A stretch of 64,000 nt of DNA, taken from the NCBI RefSeq assembly GCF_000425905.1, contig NZ_AUEI01000004.1:124001-188000 (forward strand), given 5' to 3'. The stretch's first letter is position 1, and each line of letters opens with the position of its first letter. The DNA is from Lactobacillus psittaci DSM 15354. GTDB lineage: Bacteria; Bacillota; Bacilli; Lactobacillales; Lactobacillaceae. Shown here piece by piece: positions 9,758-17,871 of this stretch. The notes below the pieces were generated by a model. That model saw only the letters and a program-made list of their open reading frames with translations, made no database searches and was not told the DNA's origin. The position numbers and the translations under genes were made by a program.

Positions 9758-10841
9758 CTTCTCCTTCGTACTTTTCTAGTCGAGCATCAAATTCTGCTTC
9801 ACTTTCACCAAAGCGCATAACATGAATATCTTCTGGATCAAAGTAAAGCCCTACTTCCTTACCAACTTCAGTTGGATTAGTTGAATGAATTAACCATTCA
9901 TTTTCATCCCCGTCATGAGCCTTAATTTCAAAGTGATCACCTAGGAACAATTGACTTTCAACAGTAACAACTAATTTTCCTTTTTCAGGGCTAACAATAT
10001 CTAAATCTTCCGGTCTTAAAACCACTTCAACTTTTTCTCGAGGATTAATTCCAGCATCAGCACATTCAAAACGCTTATTCACAAACTCAACTTCGTAGTC
10101 CTGAATCATCTTACCAGGAACAATGTTTGAATCCCCAATAAAGCGAGCAACAAAGTCATTAACTGGTTCATCATAGATATCAACTGGTGTCCCAGATTGT
10201 TGGATGGTGCCTTCATTTAAAACAAAGATTTCATCACTCATTGCCAAAGCTTCTTCTTGATCGTGAGTAACAAAAATAAAGGTGATGCCCAATTTCTTTT
10301 GAATTGCTCTTAGTTCAAATTGCATTTCTTTACGCAAACGCTTGTCAAGAGCTGACAAACTTTCATCAAGTAGTAATACCTTCGGCTTATTGATAATCGC
10401 ACGGGCAATGGCAACACGCTGCTGCTGTCCACCAGATAACTCAGAGATTTCTCGATTAGCATAACCATCAAGACGTACTGTGTGCAAAGCTTCTTTTACT
10501 GCAGCTTTGATTTCTTTTTCAGGCTTTTTCTTAAGTTTTAAAGCAAACGCAACATTTTCATATACATCAAGATGTGGAAAGAGCGCATAATTTTGAAAGA
10601 CAGTATTCAAGTGGCGCTTAGCTGCATCTAAATTGGTAATATCTTTACCATCAAACAAAATTTGTCCACTTGTAGCTGAACTAAAGCCAGCAATAATTCT
10701 CAAAATTGTGGTTTTTCCTGAACCACTAGGACCAAGTAATGAATAAAATTTTCCAGATTCAATTGTTAAGTTGATATCTTTTAAAGCTACAAATCCGTCA
10801 TCATATTTTTTGGTGACATGTTTAAGTTCAATAATATTCAC
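9741..10841 (-). CDS. potA: Spermidine/putrescine ABC importer ATPase
   Basis: Energises polyamine import. Walker A is GPSGSGKTT, the Q-loop region is FQNYALFPH, the signature is LSGGQQQR, Walker B is [12 protein letters not shown], the switch His is in THDQEEA, and a C-terminal TOBE region covers ~245-350. 366 residues with an unusually acidic tail (YEGEDEDEN). The start is GTG at 10841. A GGGGA-type ribosome site lies about 11 bases upstream, a little distant. Follows murB after 24 bases. MurB-PotABCD linkage is common in lactobacilli and streptococci. Confidence 0.95.
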   Translation of the reverse strand: MNIIELKHVTKKYDDGFVALKDINLTIESGKFYSLLGPSGSGKTTILRIIAGFSSATSGQILFDGKDITNLDAAKRHLNTVFQNYALFPHLDVYENVAFALKLKKKPEKEIKAAVKEALHTVRLDGYANREISELSGGQQQRVAIARAIINKPKVLLLDESLSALDKRLRKEMQFELRAIQKKLGITFIFVTHDQEEALAMSDEIFVLNEGTIQQSGTPVDIYDEPVNDFVARFIGDSNIVPGKMIQDYEVEFVNKRFECADAGINPREKVEVVLRPEDLDIVSPEKGKLVVTVESQLFLGDHFEIKAHDGDENEWLIHSTNPTEVGKEVGLYFDPEDIHVMRFGESEAEFDARLEKYEGEDEDEN

Positions 10842-10865
10842 TTTGTAGTTTTCCCCTTTTAATTC

Positions 10866-11756
10866 TTATTTTCCAATAATCCGAACTTCAGTCTCTAAAT
10901 CAATCCCGCGCTCGCGCTTAATCGTTTCTTGAATATAATGAATCAAATTCAAATAATCAGTTGCTGTTGCTCCACCTTTATTAACAATAAAACCAGCATG
11001 CTTAGTTGAAACTTGGGCACCACCAATTTGCTTTCCTTGAAGGCCGGCCTTAATCAGCATCGGTCCAACGAAGTGTCCTGTTGGGCGCTTGAAAACACTA
11101 CCACATGAAGGATATTCAAGTGGTTGCTTATAACGACGCAATGCATTCAAATATTTCATTTGATCTAAAATCTTATGCTTATCGCCTGGTTTTAAGACAA
11201 AACGAGCTGCAACCACAATATCACCAGTATCTTGTACTAGTGAGTGCCGATAGCTGAACTTCATTTCATCATGATTATATTTTTTATACTCACCAGACCG
11301 ATTTAACACCGTAACTTCATCAATTACTTCTTCAGTTTCGCCACCATAAGCACCAGCATTCATAAAGACAGCCCCACCAACGCTACCAGGTATTCCAGCT
11401 GCGAATTCAAGTCCAGACAAGCTATGATTACCGGCAAAAAATGAAGTGTCGATAATTCGTGCTCCGGCTTGAGCTTCAACATAATTTCCATCTAGCTTAA
11501 TTTCATTCATATCAGTTAAAATGATAACCAAGCCATCGATTCCATTATCTGAAATAATCAAGTTTGACGCATTACCAATGACTGTGATTGGTAACTTATC
11601 AACTTTTGCAGCAGCAACTAATTTTTCAAGTTCAGATAAACTTTTAGGAAAGGCTAAATACTGTGCACAGCCACCGGTTTTGGTAAAGGTATATTTGCTA
11701 AGTGCAATTTTTTCTTTTATATTCATGCCTAAGGCAATTAATTCGTCAATTTTCAT
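10866..11756 (-). CDS. murB: UDP-N-acetylenolpyruvoylglucosamine reductase
   Basis: Reduces UDP-GlcNAc-enolpyruvate to UDP-MurNAc with NADPH and FAD, the second committed step of peptidoglycan synthesis. The FAD-binding domain shows TVIGNASNLI and GLEFAAGIPGSVGGAVFMNAG (split: GLEFAAGIPG, then GGAVFMNAG). The catalytic Ser region is YPSCGSVFKRP and the C-terminal Glu is in ETEVRI. The start is the ATG at 11756, 6 bases after GGAGGG; the frame is open two codons further to a TTG that touches the ribosome site and is rejected. 296 residues. First gene of the murB-potABCD run. Confidence 0.96.
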   Translation of the reverse strand: MKIDELIALGMNIKEKIALSKYTFTKTGGCAQYLAFPKSLSELEKLVAAAKVDKLPITVIGNASNLIISDNGIDGLVIILTDMNEIKLDGNYVEAQAGARIIDTSFFAGNHSLSGLEFAAGIPGSVGGAVFMNAGAYGGETEEVIDEVTVLNRSGEYKKYNHDEMKFSYRHSLVQDTGDIVVAARFVLKPGDKHKILDQMKYLNALRRYKQPLEYPSCGSVFKRPTGHFVGPMLIKAGLQGKQIGGAQVSTKHAGFIVNKGGATATDYLNLIHYIQETIKRERGIDLETEVRIIGK

Positions 11757-11820
11757 CGGCAACCCTCCAGAAATATCATCTTTATTATTTTAACGCAAAA
11801 ACAGCTACACTGCAGTAATA

Positions 11821-11829
11821 TGCTATACT
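11821..11829 (+). promoter_or_regulatory. Extended -10 promoter of the exonuclease gene
   Basis: TGCTATACT: a TG dinucleotide one base before TATACT, with no convincing -35. It lies 31 bases before the start codon, in the short space between the divergent murB gene and the exonuclease gene. Confidence 0.55.
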
Positions 11830-11860
11830 GAAATTGTTTACATTTAAGGAGAATTTTAAA

Positions 11861-12394
11861 ATGAATTTTATCGCAATGGACTTTGAAACTGCCAATCGCC
11901 ACCCTGAAAGCGCATGTTCTCTTGCCTTAGTAATGGTTAGAGACAATAAAATTGTCGATCGTTTCTATACTGTAATTAATCCGCAAATGCCTTTTGACGG
12001 ACGTAATATTTGCGTTCATCAAATTACACCAGATGACGTCAAAGATGCACCAACGATGGCTGAAGTATGGCCTAAAATTAAGGCTTTGTATCAACCAGGG
12101 ATGCTTGTAGCGGCTCATAACGCTAGATTTGATGCAAATGTCTTGAAGATGTCACTAGCACGATATGATATCGCTGAGCCACATTATTTAGTAATTGACA
12201 CTTTAAAAACAAGTCGCCTATTTGAACCTGATTTACCAAATCATAAACTGAATACTGTTTCAGATGCATTAGGCGTTGAACTTTGGCATCATCACAATGC
12301 TTTAAGTGATAGTGAAGCTTGTGCCGGAATTTTGATAAAACAAAACGAAAAAATGGGCGATGAGCCAATCAAAAATTTAATCGAACAAAGATAA
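11861..12394 (+). CDS. DnaQ-like (DEDDh) 3'-5' exonuclease
   Basis: Resembles the proofreading epsilon subunit of DNA polymerase III and other stand-alone DEDDh exonucleases. Exo I is DFETAN (residues 6-11), Exo II is AAHNARFDANVL, and Exo III is HNALSDSEACAG with the H-x4-D pair. The ATG at 11861 follows AAGGAG by 9 bases and gives MNFIAMDFETAN; an open frame upstream is not used. 177 residues, just the nuclease domain. Substrate and partner are unknown. It faces an SGNH hydrolase gene across a shared hairpin. Confidence 0.88.
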   Translation: MNFIAMDFETANRHPESACSLALVMVRDNKIVDRFYTVINPQMPFDGRNICVHQITPDDVKDAPTMAEVWPKIKALYQPGMLVAAHNARFDANVLKMSLARYDIAEPHYLVIDTLKTSRLFEPDLPNHKLNTVSDALGVELWHHHNALSDSEACAGILIKQNEKMGDEPIKNLIEQR

Positions 12395-12434
12395 AAAGGC
12401 GTAACTGAACACAAAAGTTCAATTACGTCTTTTT
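12393..12434. terminator. Hairpin repeat copy 1, bidirectional terminator
   Basis: Arms AAAAAGGCGTAACTGAAC (12393-12410 region) and GTTCAATTACGTCTTTTT around the loop ACAAAA. A- and T-rich edges make it usable from both strands, between the convergent exonuclease and SGNH genes. The arms match copies at 13090 and 17352 nearly base for base. The C-A mismatch in the plus-strand RNA becomes a G-U pair on the minus strand. Confidence 0.85.
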
Positions 12435-13003
12435 TACTTGATAATTTCAGCAATTGCATCTGCCATTAGTGCATAACCAGCTTGACCAAAATGTAACCCA
12501 TCATTGCGCAAACCATGACATATCTCAGTTAAACTTAGCTCAGAATTAATCATTAATTTTTGTAAGTCAATAAAATGAAGCTGATATTGCTCAGCTATCT
12601 TTTCAATTTCACCATTATATTTAGCAACAGTTTTGTTATCTCTAACGCGTTGTCTAGCTTCATCTACCGCTGGTGCAGAAATAAAAATAAGTTGCTTAGC
12701 CGAATATTTTGTTAAGACTTTTTTGGCAAGTAAATCCATATTGTAAGCAAATCTTGCTATTGGTATTTGCTTATGAAAGGCACAGTCATTAGTTCCAATC
12801 AAAATTACAACATAATCTGCTAATGGCCGATTTAAAATCAATTCATCCAAGTGATTAAGTAAATAATTACTGTTAATGCCTGAAATAGCAGTATTAGTAA
12901 TTTGAGGATTGGCAATAATTTTTTCTATATTCGCATTTAGTCTTGGTTCATTCAGCCCCTCATAACGAGCAATAATGCTATCTCCAGTGAGTAAAAGTTT
13001 CAT
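12434..13003 (-). CDS. SGNH/GDSL-family hydrolase
   Basis: Probable esterase, lipase or acetylhydrolase. Block I is LLTGDSIIAR with the nucleophile Ser, the block II Gly is in SGINS, block III is GTND, and block V is DGLHFGQAGY with the catalytic Asp and His. 189 residues, no signal peptide and no membrane segment, so cytoplasmic. A weak AGAGAAG site precedes the ATG. Bounded on both sides by copies of the same hairpin. Downstream of the NRPS-like gene and on the same strand, which allows a functional link, but none is shown. Confidence 0.87.
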   Translation of the reverse strand: MKLLLTGDSIIARYEGLNEPRLNANIEKIIANPQITNTAISGINSNYLLNHLDELILNRPLADYVVILIGTNDCAFHKQIPIARFAYNMDLLAKKVLTKYSAKQLIFISAPAVDEARQRVRDNKTVAKYNGEIEKIAEQYQLHFIDLQKLMINSELSLTEICHGLRNDGLHFGQAGYALMADAIAEIIK

Positions 13004-13089
13004 AGTGCTTCTCTATAATCTATCTTCCATTAGTTGTTTAGTATTATATTATCCTAAAGCCATAAGGTCTGTTGATTTAGTTTTACCAC

Positions 13090-13134
13090 AAAAAGACGTA
13101 ACTGAACACGACAGTTCAATTACGTCTTTATTTT
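13090..13134 (-). terminator. Hairpin repeat copy 2, terminator of the NRPS-like gene
   Basis: Arms AAAAGACGTAACTGAAC and GTTCAATTACGTCTTT around the loop ACGACA. It begins at the stop codon of the NRPS-like gene and gives that transcript a fully paired stem (one G-U) plus a short U-run. Same arms as copies 1 and 3. Confidence 0.85.
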
Positions 13135-15991
13135 ATTCTTTCTCTAAAATTTGATTTTTCACTACTAACTCTTTTCCACCAATACAAAGCTTAATATTTT
13201 TTTCTTTCAATAAGTTACCATACAAGATTGCATACATTTTCCCATGATTAGAAACCATAGTAATATAGTTAGCTTTAAAAGGAAGTTGCCAAATTTCATC
13301 AATAACTGCCTGTACTGACTTCACTTCACCCAAATAATTTGGTGAAAGATTCATTGCTTTCCATTTCTTTTTTAAAACTGATAAAAATTCAGGATTTTTT
13401 CCTAGTTTATTAAATAAGCAATAACGATAGTCAACACCCGTTTGATAAAGCTGCTTAGTTACAAAATATCTTTGTTTAAAATCAGCTAAACTATCAGTTG
13501 CTTTAACTTCCCAAGGGAGCGTTGCATGCAAATCACCAAGCACATTTTGGGCATCAAACGCCTTGAACTTCCGAATATTAAGCGCAAGTTTACCTGTAAC
13601 TTGACTAAGATGTCTTTCACTAATAACTGCCTTAGCTAAAGTATAAATGCCTTGAATATAAGCAGTATCTACATCTTTTACCTTGGCTGGAAAAGAAATT
13701 ACATGTAGAAGCTTTTTATCCTTAAATAAATTTAAATTCTCTTTTGTTTCTGGAATTTCTTCAATTGCTTTTGCTAAATCAACATGTTCATTTTGCTTTT
13801 TTAAGAATTTAGAATATGAAGCAAAAGAACTAACTGGAAGTGCTGAAGCTAGTTCATCCCCCTGATATAAATTACTAAACATCTTTTTTAATAAATTTGC
13901 AGAAGCAGCATCTAAACTATGATGAGAAAAAATTAATCTTAATTTTGAAGAAGATAAATCAACTAGGGCTATAAAAATTGGTTGACCAGGCTTTTGATAC
14001 ATTATTTTTTCTAAATCAGAACGTTTAATTTCCCCTGTTGTAACCAAAAATGGAATTGAAGAGTTTAATATTGGCCTAAACTCTAATTTTTTGTCATTAA
14101 TAAACCAAGCATAGTTTAATAAATCAACTTTATTAGCTAATTCAGTTAACAATTGATAGATTCTGCTAATTTCTGTATAGCTGGTTTCTTTTAAATCAAA
14201 CTCTAATATCGAAAAAGAAGTTTTACCTTGTGAGAAAAGACTCTGTGCTGTTGGAGAGGCAATGATTGGCTCAGATCCATATTCAGCGCTAAAATTATCA
14301 AACAATAACTTTAAATTATCTAGGTCAACTTCACTAGCAAATGCACCTTTGACTTCATTATTACCAGTTAGCTTTTTCACAACTAATTGATCTAGTTGTG
14401 ACAGATTATTAATTTGGTTAAGTTCTGCATCCTCTATTTCGATTTTAAATGCACTTTCAACTTCAATTATAAAACGGACCAAATCTAATGAATCCAAATC
14501 TTTTAAAGCTGATACATTAAATTTCGCAAGCAATTTTTCAAGTTCCTGCTCAATATCCTTGGTATCATTACGCAAGTATTGCTTTTTAAGATAATATTTT
14601 TCAATCATCTTTTTTGCGTCAATTTTTCGATTATAAGTATATAGAAACTCAGGTACTCGAATAATTATCGGATTTAAATACCGCGGAAGTTTATGATTAA
14701 TTTCAGCCGTTTTATCATTGTCAGCTAGATAAAAAATATAAATTCGACCATTTTGATATTTAGCAACTGCAGATTTTACGCCCATTACTTCACTCGCAAT
14801 AGTTTTCACTTCACCAAGTTCAATTCTAATACCATTAACTTGAACTTGATCATCCATTCGCTCTAAAAATACCAATTCACCATTATCTAATTGCTCAACA
14901 ATATCACCTGTTTTATAGTAATTAATTCCTGCTTCAGAAATAAACTTTTCTCGCTTTTTCACAGGATCTAACACATAGCCTTGAGTTACACCTTTGCCGC
15001 CAATATAAAGTTCTCCTTTATTCCCCTCTTGATTGACTAACTTAACAATTGCACCAGAAAAAGGTTTTCCAATTGGAACATAATTATTTTCATTAAGGGT
15101 CACTTCGTGATAAGTAGCATAAATCGTTGTTTCAGTTGGTCCATATAAGTTAAAAACTCGACATCCACTCTTCAAACTTGCTTTAAGTTTTTTCGCTAAG
15201 TCAATTGGAAAAGCTTCTCCAGCAACCATTAAAAATTTTAATTTTTTAAAAATATCGGGCCCTCCGATTGTTAACAAAGCATCGGCAAATGAAGGAGATA
15301 AAGATAAATGAGTGATTTTTTCTTCGTTAATCAATTTAGGAATTAGGCGAATACTTTCAGTTTTTGATGGACTAGTAGGCAAACAAACAAGCTCTGCCCC
15401 GGTCAAAATTGGTGAAAGAATCTCGGTTAATGAAACATCAAAAGAATATGGTGTTGAGAAAAGGAAGCGCGTTTCACTATTAACGTGAATTAATGGATAT
15501 AATTCAGATAGTAACCATTTAATATTTTCTTCAGTCAAAAATACTTTCTTCGGTACCCCAGTACTACCTGATGTTGCAAGAATATAAGCATATTTAGGAC
15601 TAGAAGCTTGAAAATTAAAGCTTATATTTTTATCTGGGTCAAATTCCTCAACATTTATATTAGTAAAATCATAATCAGTTACCACAAAATCAGTTACCAA
15701 GGAATTCCATTCTACTTCTTGAACACGCTTTAGTGCTTCATTAAGAGGTAAAGCTGAAACAAGTGGCATCGGGATTTTTCCTGCTTTCCAAATTCCTAAA
15801 ATTACAGGAAGTACGAAACGCGTATTTTGTAAGTAAAAAGGAACAATATTCTGCTTATTTTTTAATTTTTCTACTAGTTGATTAGCAATATTATTTACTT
15901 GTCTAAATGACAAATTGCCAGTTGATGAACTGATTGCAACTCTATCAGGGATGGTTTCTATACGTTTAGCAAGTTTTTGAAGAAAAAACAT
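13133..15991 (-). CDS. NRPS-like protein: adenylation, carrier and condensation-like regions
   Basis: Appears to activate an amino acid (or similar acid), load it on a phosphopantetheine arm, and pass it to a condensation-like domain. Adenylation, ~1-460: ATSGSTGVP (139-147), FD (184-185), NLYGPTE (281-287), YKTGD (359-363), RMDDQVQVNGIRIELGE (378-394), and Lys456 in NRKID. Carrier, ~480-545: DSLDLV with Ser501. Condensation-like, ~575-950: HHSLDAAS with His690-His691, one residue shorter than the usual HHxxxDG. No thioesterase, reductase or second module. Pocket residues read by alignment to GrsA are D, V, T, S, M, A, L, I, from which I cannot name the substrate. 952 residues. Divergent from an MFS exporter. 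Looks like an accessory insertion. A phosphopantetheinyl transferase would have to come from elsewhere. Confidence 0.87.
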   Translation of the reverse strand: MFFLQKLAKRIETIPDRVAISSSTGNLSFRQVNNIANQLVEKLKNKQNIVPFYLQNTRFVLPVILGIWKAGKIPMPLVSALPLNEALKRVQEVEWNSLVTDFVVTDYDFTNINVEEFDPDKNISFNFQASSPKYAYILATSGSTGVPKKVFLTEENIKWLLSELYPLIHVNSETRFLFSTPYSFDVSLTEILSPILTGAELVCLPTSPSKTESIRLIPKLINEEKITHLSLSPSFADALLTIGGPDIFKKLKFLMVAGEAFPIDLAKKLKASLKSGCRVFNLYGPTETTIYATYHEVTLNENNYVPIGKPFSGAIVKLVNQEGNKGELYIGGKGVTQGYVLDPVKKREKFISEAGINYYKTGDIVEQLDNGELVFLERMDDQVQVNGIRIELGEVKTIASEVMGVKSAVAKYQNGRIYIFYLADNDKTAEINHKLPRYLNPIIIRVPEFLYTYNRKIDAKKMIEKYYLKKQYLRNDTKDIEQELEKLLAKFNVSALKDLDSLDLVRFIIEVESAFKIEIEDAELNQINNLSQLDQLVVKKLTGNNEVKGAFASEVDLDNLKLLFDNFSAEYGSEPIIASPTAQSLFSQGKTSFSILEFDLKETSYTEISRIYQLLTELANKVDLLNYAWFINDKKLEFRPILNSSIPFLVTTGEIKRSDLEKIMYQKPGQPIFIALVDLSSSKLRLIFSHHSLDAASANLLKKMFSNLYQGDELASALPVSSFASYSKFLKKQNEHVDLAKAIEEIPETKENLNLFKDKKLLHVISFPAKVKDVDTAYIQGIYTLAKAVISERHLSQVTGKLALNIRKFKAFDAQNVLGDLHATLPWEVKATDSLADFKQRYFVTKQLYQTGVDYRYCLFNKLGKNPEFLSVLKKKWKAMNLSPNYLGEVKSVQAVIDEIWQLPFKANYITMVSNHGKMYAILYGNLLKEKNIKLCIGGKELVVKNQILEKE

Positions 15992-16025
15992 TTTACTTAC
16001 TCTCCCTCTCTAAAATATAAAAGTA

Positions 16026-16054
16026 TTGTTAAGTATATAATAAAGGTTTATAAT
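16026..16054 (+). promoter_or_regulatory. Promoter of the MFS exporter, in divergent region
   Basis: TTGTTA (16026-16031), 17-base spacer, TATAAT (16049-16054). The 143-base region between the NRPS-like and MFS genes must also hold the NRPS promoter; a weak minus-strand candidate (TTAAAC, 17 bases, TATATA) overlaps it. Overlap would couple the two divergent transcripts. Confidence 0.6.
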
Positions 16055-16134
16055 TTGTTTAATCTTTGGCTTATTTATCAAGATATACCTAAACAAAATT
16101 ACCGTCAATCTTTATTTCATAAAGGAGGGCTAAA

Positions 16135-17352
16135 ATGACAACAAAACTATCTCATACCGAAAAAATTAATACTGTTAAAGTTACTTCTAGTAATGTAATT
16201 TCTAAATTTGGTGATATATTATTTGACTACGTCAACTCTGTCTTCTTATCAAGTGTTGCTAATGGCGGACTATGGCTTTCTTTATATCAGAGTAGTGAAG
16301 TATTTATTAGTGTAATTTTTAATTTCTTAGGTGGTGTATTATCTGATACAGGTAACCGGAAAAAAATCATCTGGCATTGTGATTTAATAAGTGGGGTTGT
16401 TTGCATTTTACTAGCAATTTTTATCCCTCATGTTTTTTTCATTTATGCAATCATTATTATTAACATCATATTAGCAATTATTTCCTCTTATCGAAGTCCT
16501 GCATATAAGGCTGTTTTTCGTGAAATTGTTCAAAAGGAACATCTTAATCAAGTTAATTCAATCCTAGAAATTGCTAAACAAGTTATCCAAATTACTGGTC
16601 CAACTGGTGCATTAATCATTGCCCACTTTTTCGGTAATCGTTTTGCACTAATTTTTGATGGAATTTCTTTTATTATCTCAGGTCTCTTAATTCGTAAATT
16701 AACTATTTTATCTGCTCCAGTTAAGAAAAAAAGTTCAAAAAAGACTTTCAGTCAAATTCGTGAGGGTTTAAACTATATTTTTCATAATCGTGAAATATTA
16801 ATTATTATTACTTTTTCAAGCATAGTAAACTTCGTTATTGCTGGATATAATTTAATTCTTCCTTTTTCAACATATGCTTTTTCAGATTCTCATTTAAAAG
16901 CATATGCGGTATTATTAACAGCTGAATCCATTGGTGGACTGCTAGGAGCAACTGCTTCAACCTTGATAAAAAAGACACCTACAACCAATAAACTACTATT
17001 TTTGATTTTCTTAGATGGCTTAGCTTTAATGCCTAGTGAAAGAATCTATCATTTATCACATTCAATTATTTTAGTTGCAATTTGTATAAGCCTTTTTAAC
17101 TTCTTTCTTTCAATTTTTAATATTCAATTTATGACCTTTGTGCAAGTAAGAACAGATATGAATTATATTGGTCGCGTATTTGGAACTATTTTTTCTGTTG
17201 CCATTTTATTTATGCCAATTGGTACCTTTTGCTTCAAATTTGCTTTTAATTTGCAAAATCCTAATAATTACTTTGTTTTAGGTAGTTTACTAACTCTTAT
17301 TTCAATTATTACCATTATCTTAAATACAATTCTTAAATCAAAAATCAACTAA
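16135..17352 (+). CDS. MFS exporter paired with the NRPS-like gene
   Basis: Twelve-segment major facilitator protein of 405 residues, of the MFS_3/EntS-like kind that exports siderophores, macrolides or other small molecules. The N-terminus FGDILFDYVNSVFL and the loop GGVLSDTGNRKK (motif A-like) are typical. A strong AAAGGAGGG stands 5 bases before the ATG. It is transcribed away from the NRPS-like gene from a shared intergenic region and ends at a hairpin of the same repeat family. Export of, or self-protection against, the NRPS product is the natural inference; the sequence does not prove it. Confidence 0.87.
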   Translation: MTTKLSHTEKINTVKVTSSNVISKFGDILFDYVNSVFLSSVANGGLWLSLYQSSEVFISVIFNFLGGVLSDTGNRKKIIWHCDLISGVVCILLAIFIPHVFFIYAIIIINIILAIISSYRSPAYKAVFREIVQKEHLNQVNSILEIAKQVIQITGPTGALIIAHFFGNRFALIFDGISFIISGLLIRKLTILSAPVKKKSSKKTFSQIREGLNYIFHNREILIIITFSSIVNFVIAGYNLILPFSTYAFSDSHLKAYAVLLTAESIGGLLGATASTLIKKTPTTNKLLFLIFLDGLALMPSERIYHLSHSIILVAICISLFNFFLSIFNIQFMTFVQVRTDMNYIGRVFGTIFSVAILFMPIGTFCFKFAFNLQNPNNYFVLGSLLTLISIITIILNTILKSKIN

Positions 17353-17394
17353 AAAAAGACGTAACTGAACGCTGTGTTCAATTACGTCTTTTTC
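17352..17394. terminator. Hairpin repeat copy 3, bidirectional terminator
   Basis: Arms AAAAAGACGTAACTGAAC and GTTCAATTACGTCTTTTT around the loop GCTGT, between the convergent MFS gene and tsaE. Identical arms to copy 2, same orientation and same internal C/A position. With copy 2 it brackets the NRPS-MFS pair exactly. Confidence 0.85.
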
Positions 17395-17871
17395 TTATTC
17401 TTCAAACTTAGCTAATGTATCTTCAAGCCAATCTTTAGCTTGCTTTCCTTGTGCGTTAACCTCAACTACTCGCTTAGTTGAATCCCAAGAATCATCAACA
17501 CGCTTTAAAGTTAACTGCAAATAATCGTCTGGCAAGTCATTCATAATAATTTCCGGCCATTCAATTACTACAATTCCTTGCTCATTTAAATAGCCATTTA
17601 AATCAATACTTGCCAAATCGTCATTTTCAAGACGATACATATCCATATGAAAAAGTGGTAAACGTCCCTCACGATACTCTCTTACAATCGTAAAAGTCGG
17701 ACTTTTAGCTGGACGTCTAATTCCCAAACTGCGAGCTAAACCTTGTGTCATTGTGGTTTTACCGGCACCCAAATCACCATTTAACAAAAGTAAACTACCT
17801 GGCTTTGCCACTTGTCCAAGACTAGCTCCTAATTTTTGCATTTCTTGAGCTGAATTAATTTCTAATTTCAT
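17395..17871 (-). CDS. tsaE: tRNA t6A37 threonylcarbamoyl transfer ATPase TsaE
   Basis: ATPase that cycles the TsaB-TsaD complex making t6A at position 37 of ANN-decoding tRNAs. Walker A is GDLGAGKTT, followed by SPTFTIVREY and HMDMYRLEN, the conserved YjeE/TsaE pattern; WPE follows near 105. 158 residues, full length. Its ATG overlaps the pta stop by one base (TAATG), so the pair is translationally coupled. In many lactobacilli pta-tsaE continues into other housekeeping genes; here the NRPS block begins instead. Confidence 0.95.
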   Translation of the reverse strand: MKLEINSAQEMQKLGASLGQVAKPGSLLLLNGDLGAGKTTMTQGLARSLGIRRPAKSPTFTIVREYREGRLPLFHMDMYRLENDDLASIDLNGYLNEQGIVVIEWPEIIMNDLPDDYLQLTLKRVDDSWDSTKRVVEVNAQGKQAKDWLEDTLAKFEE

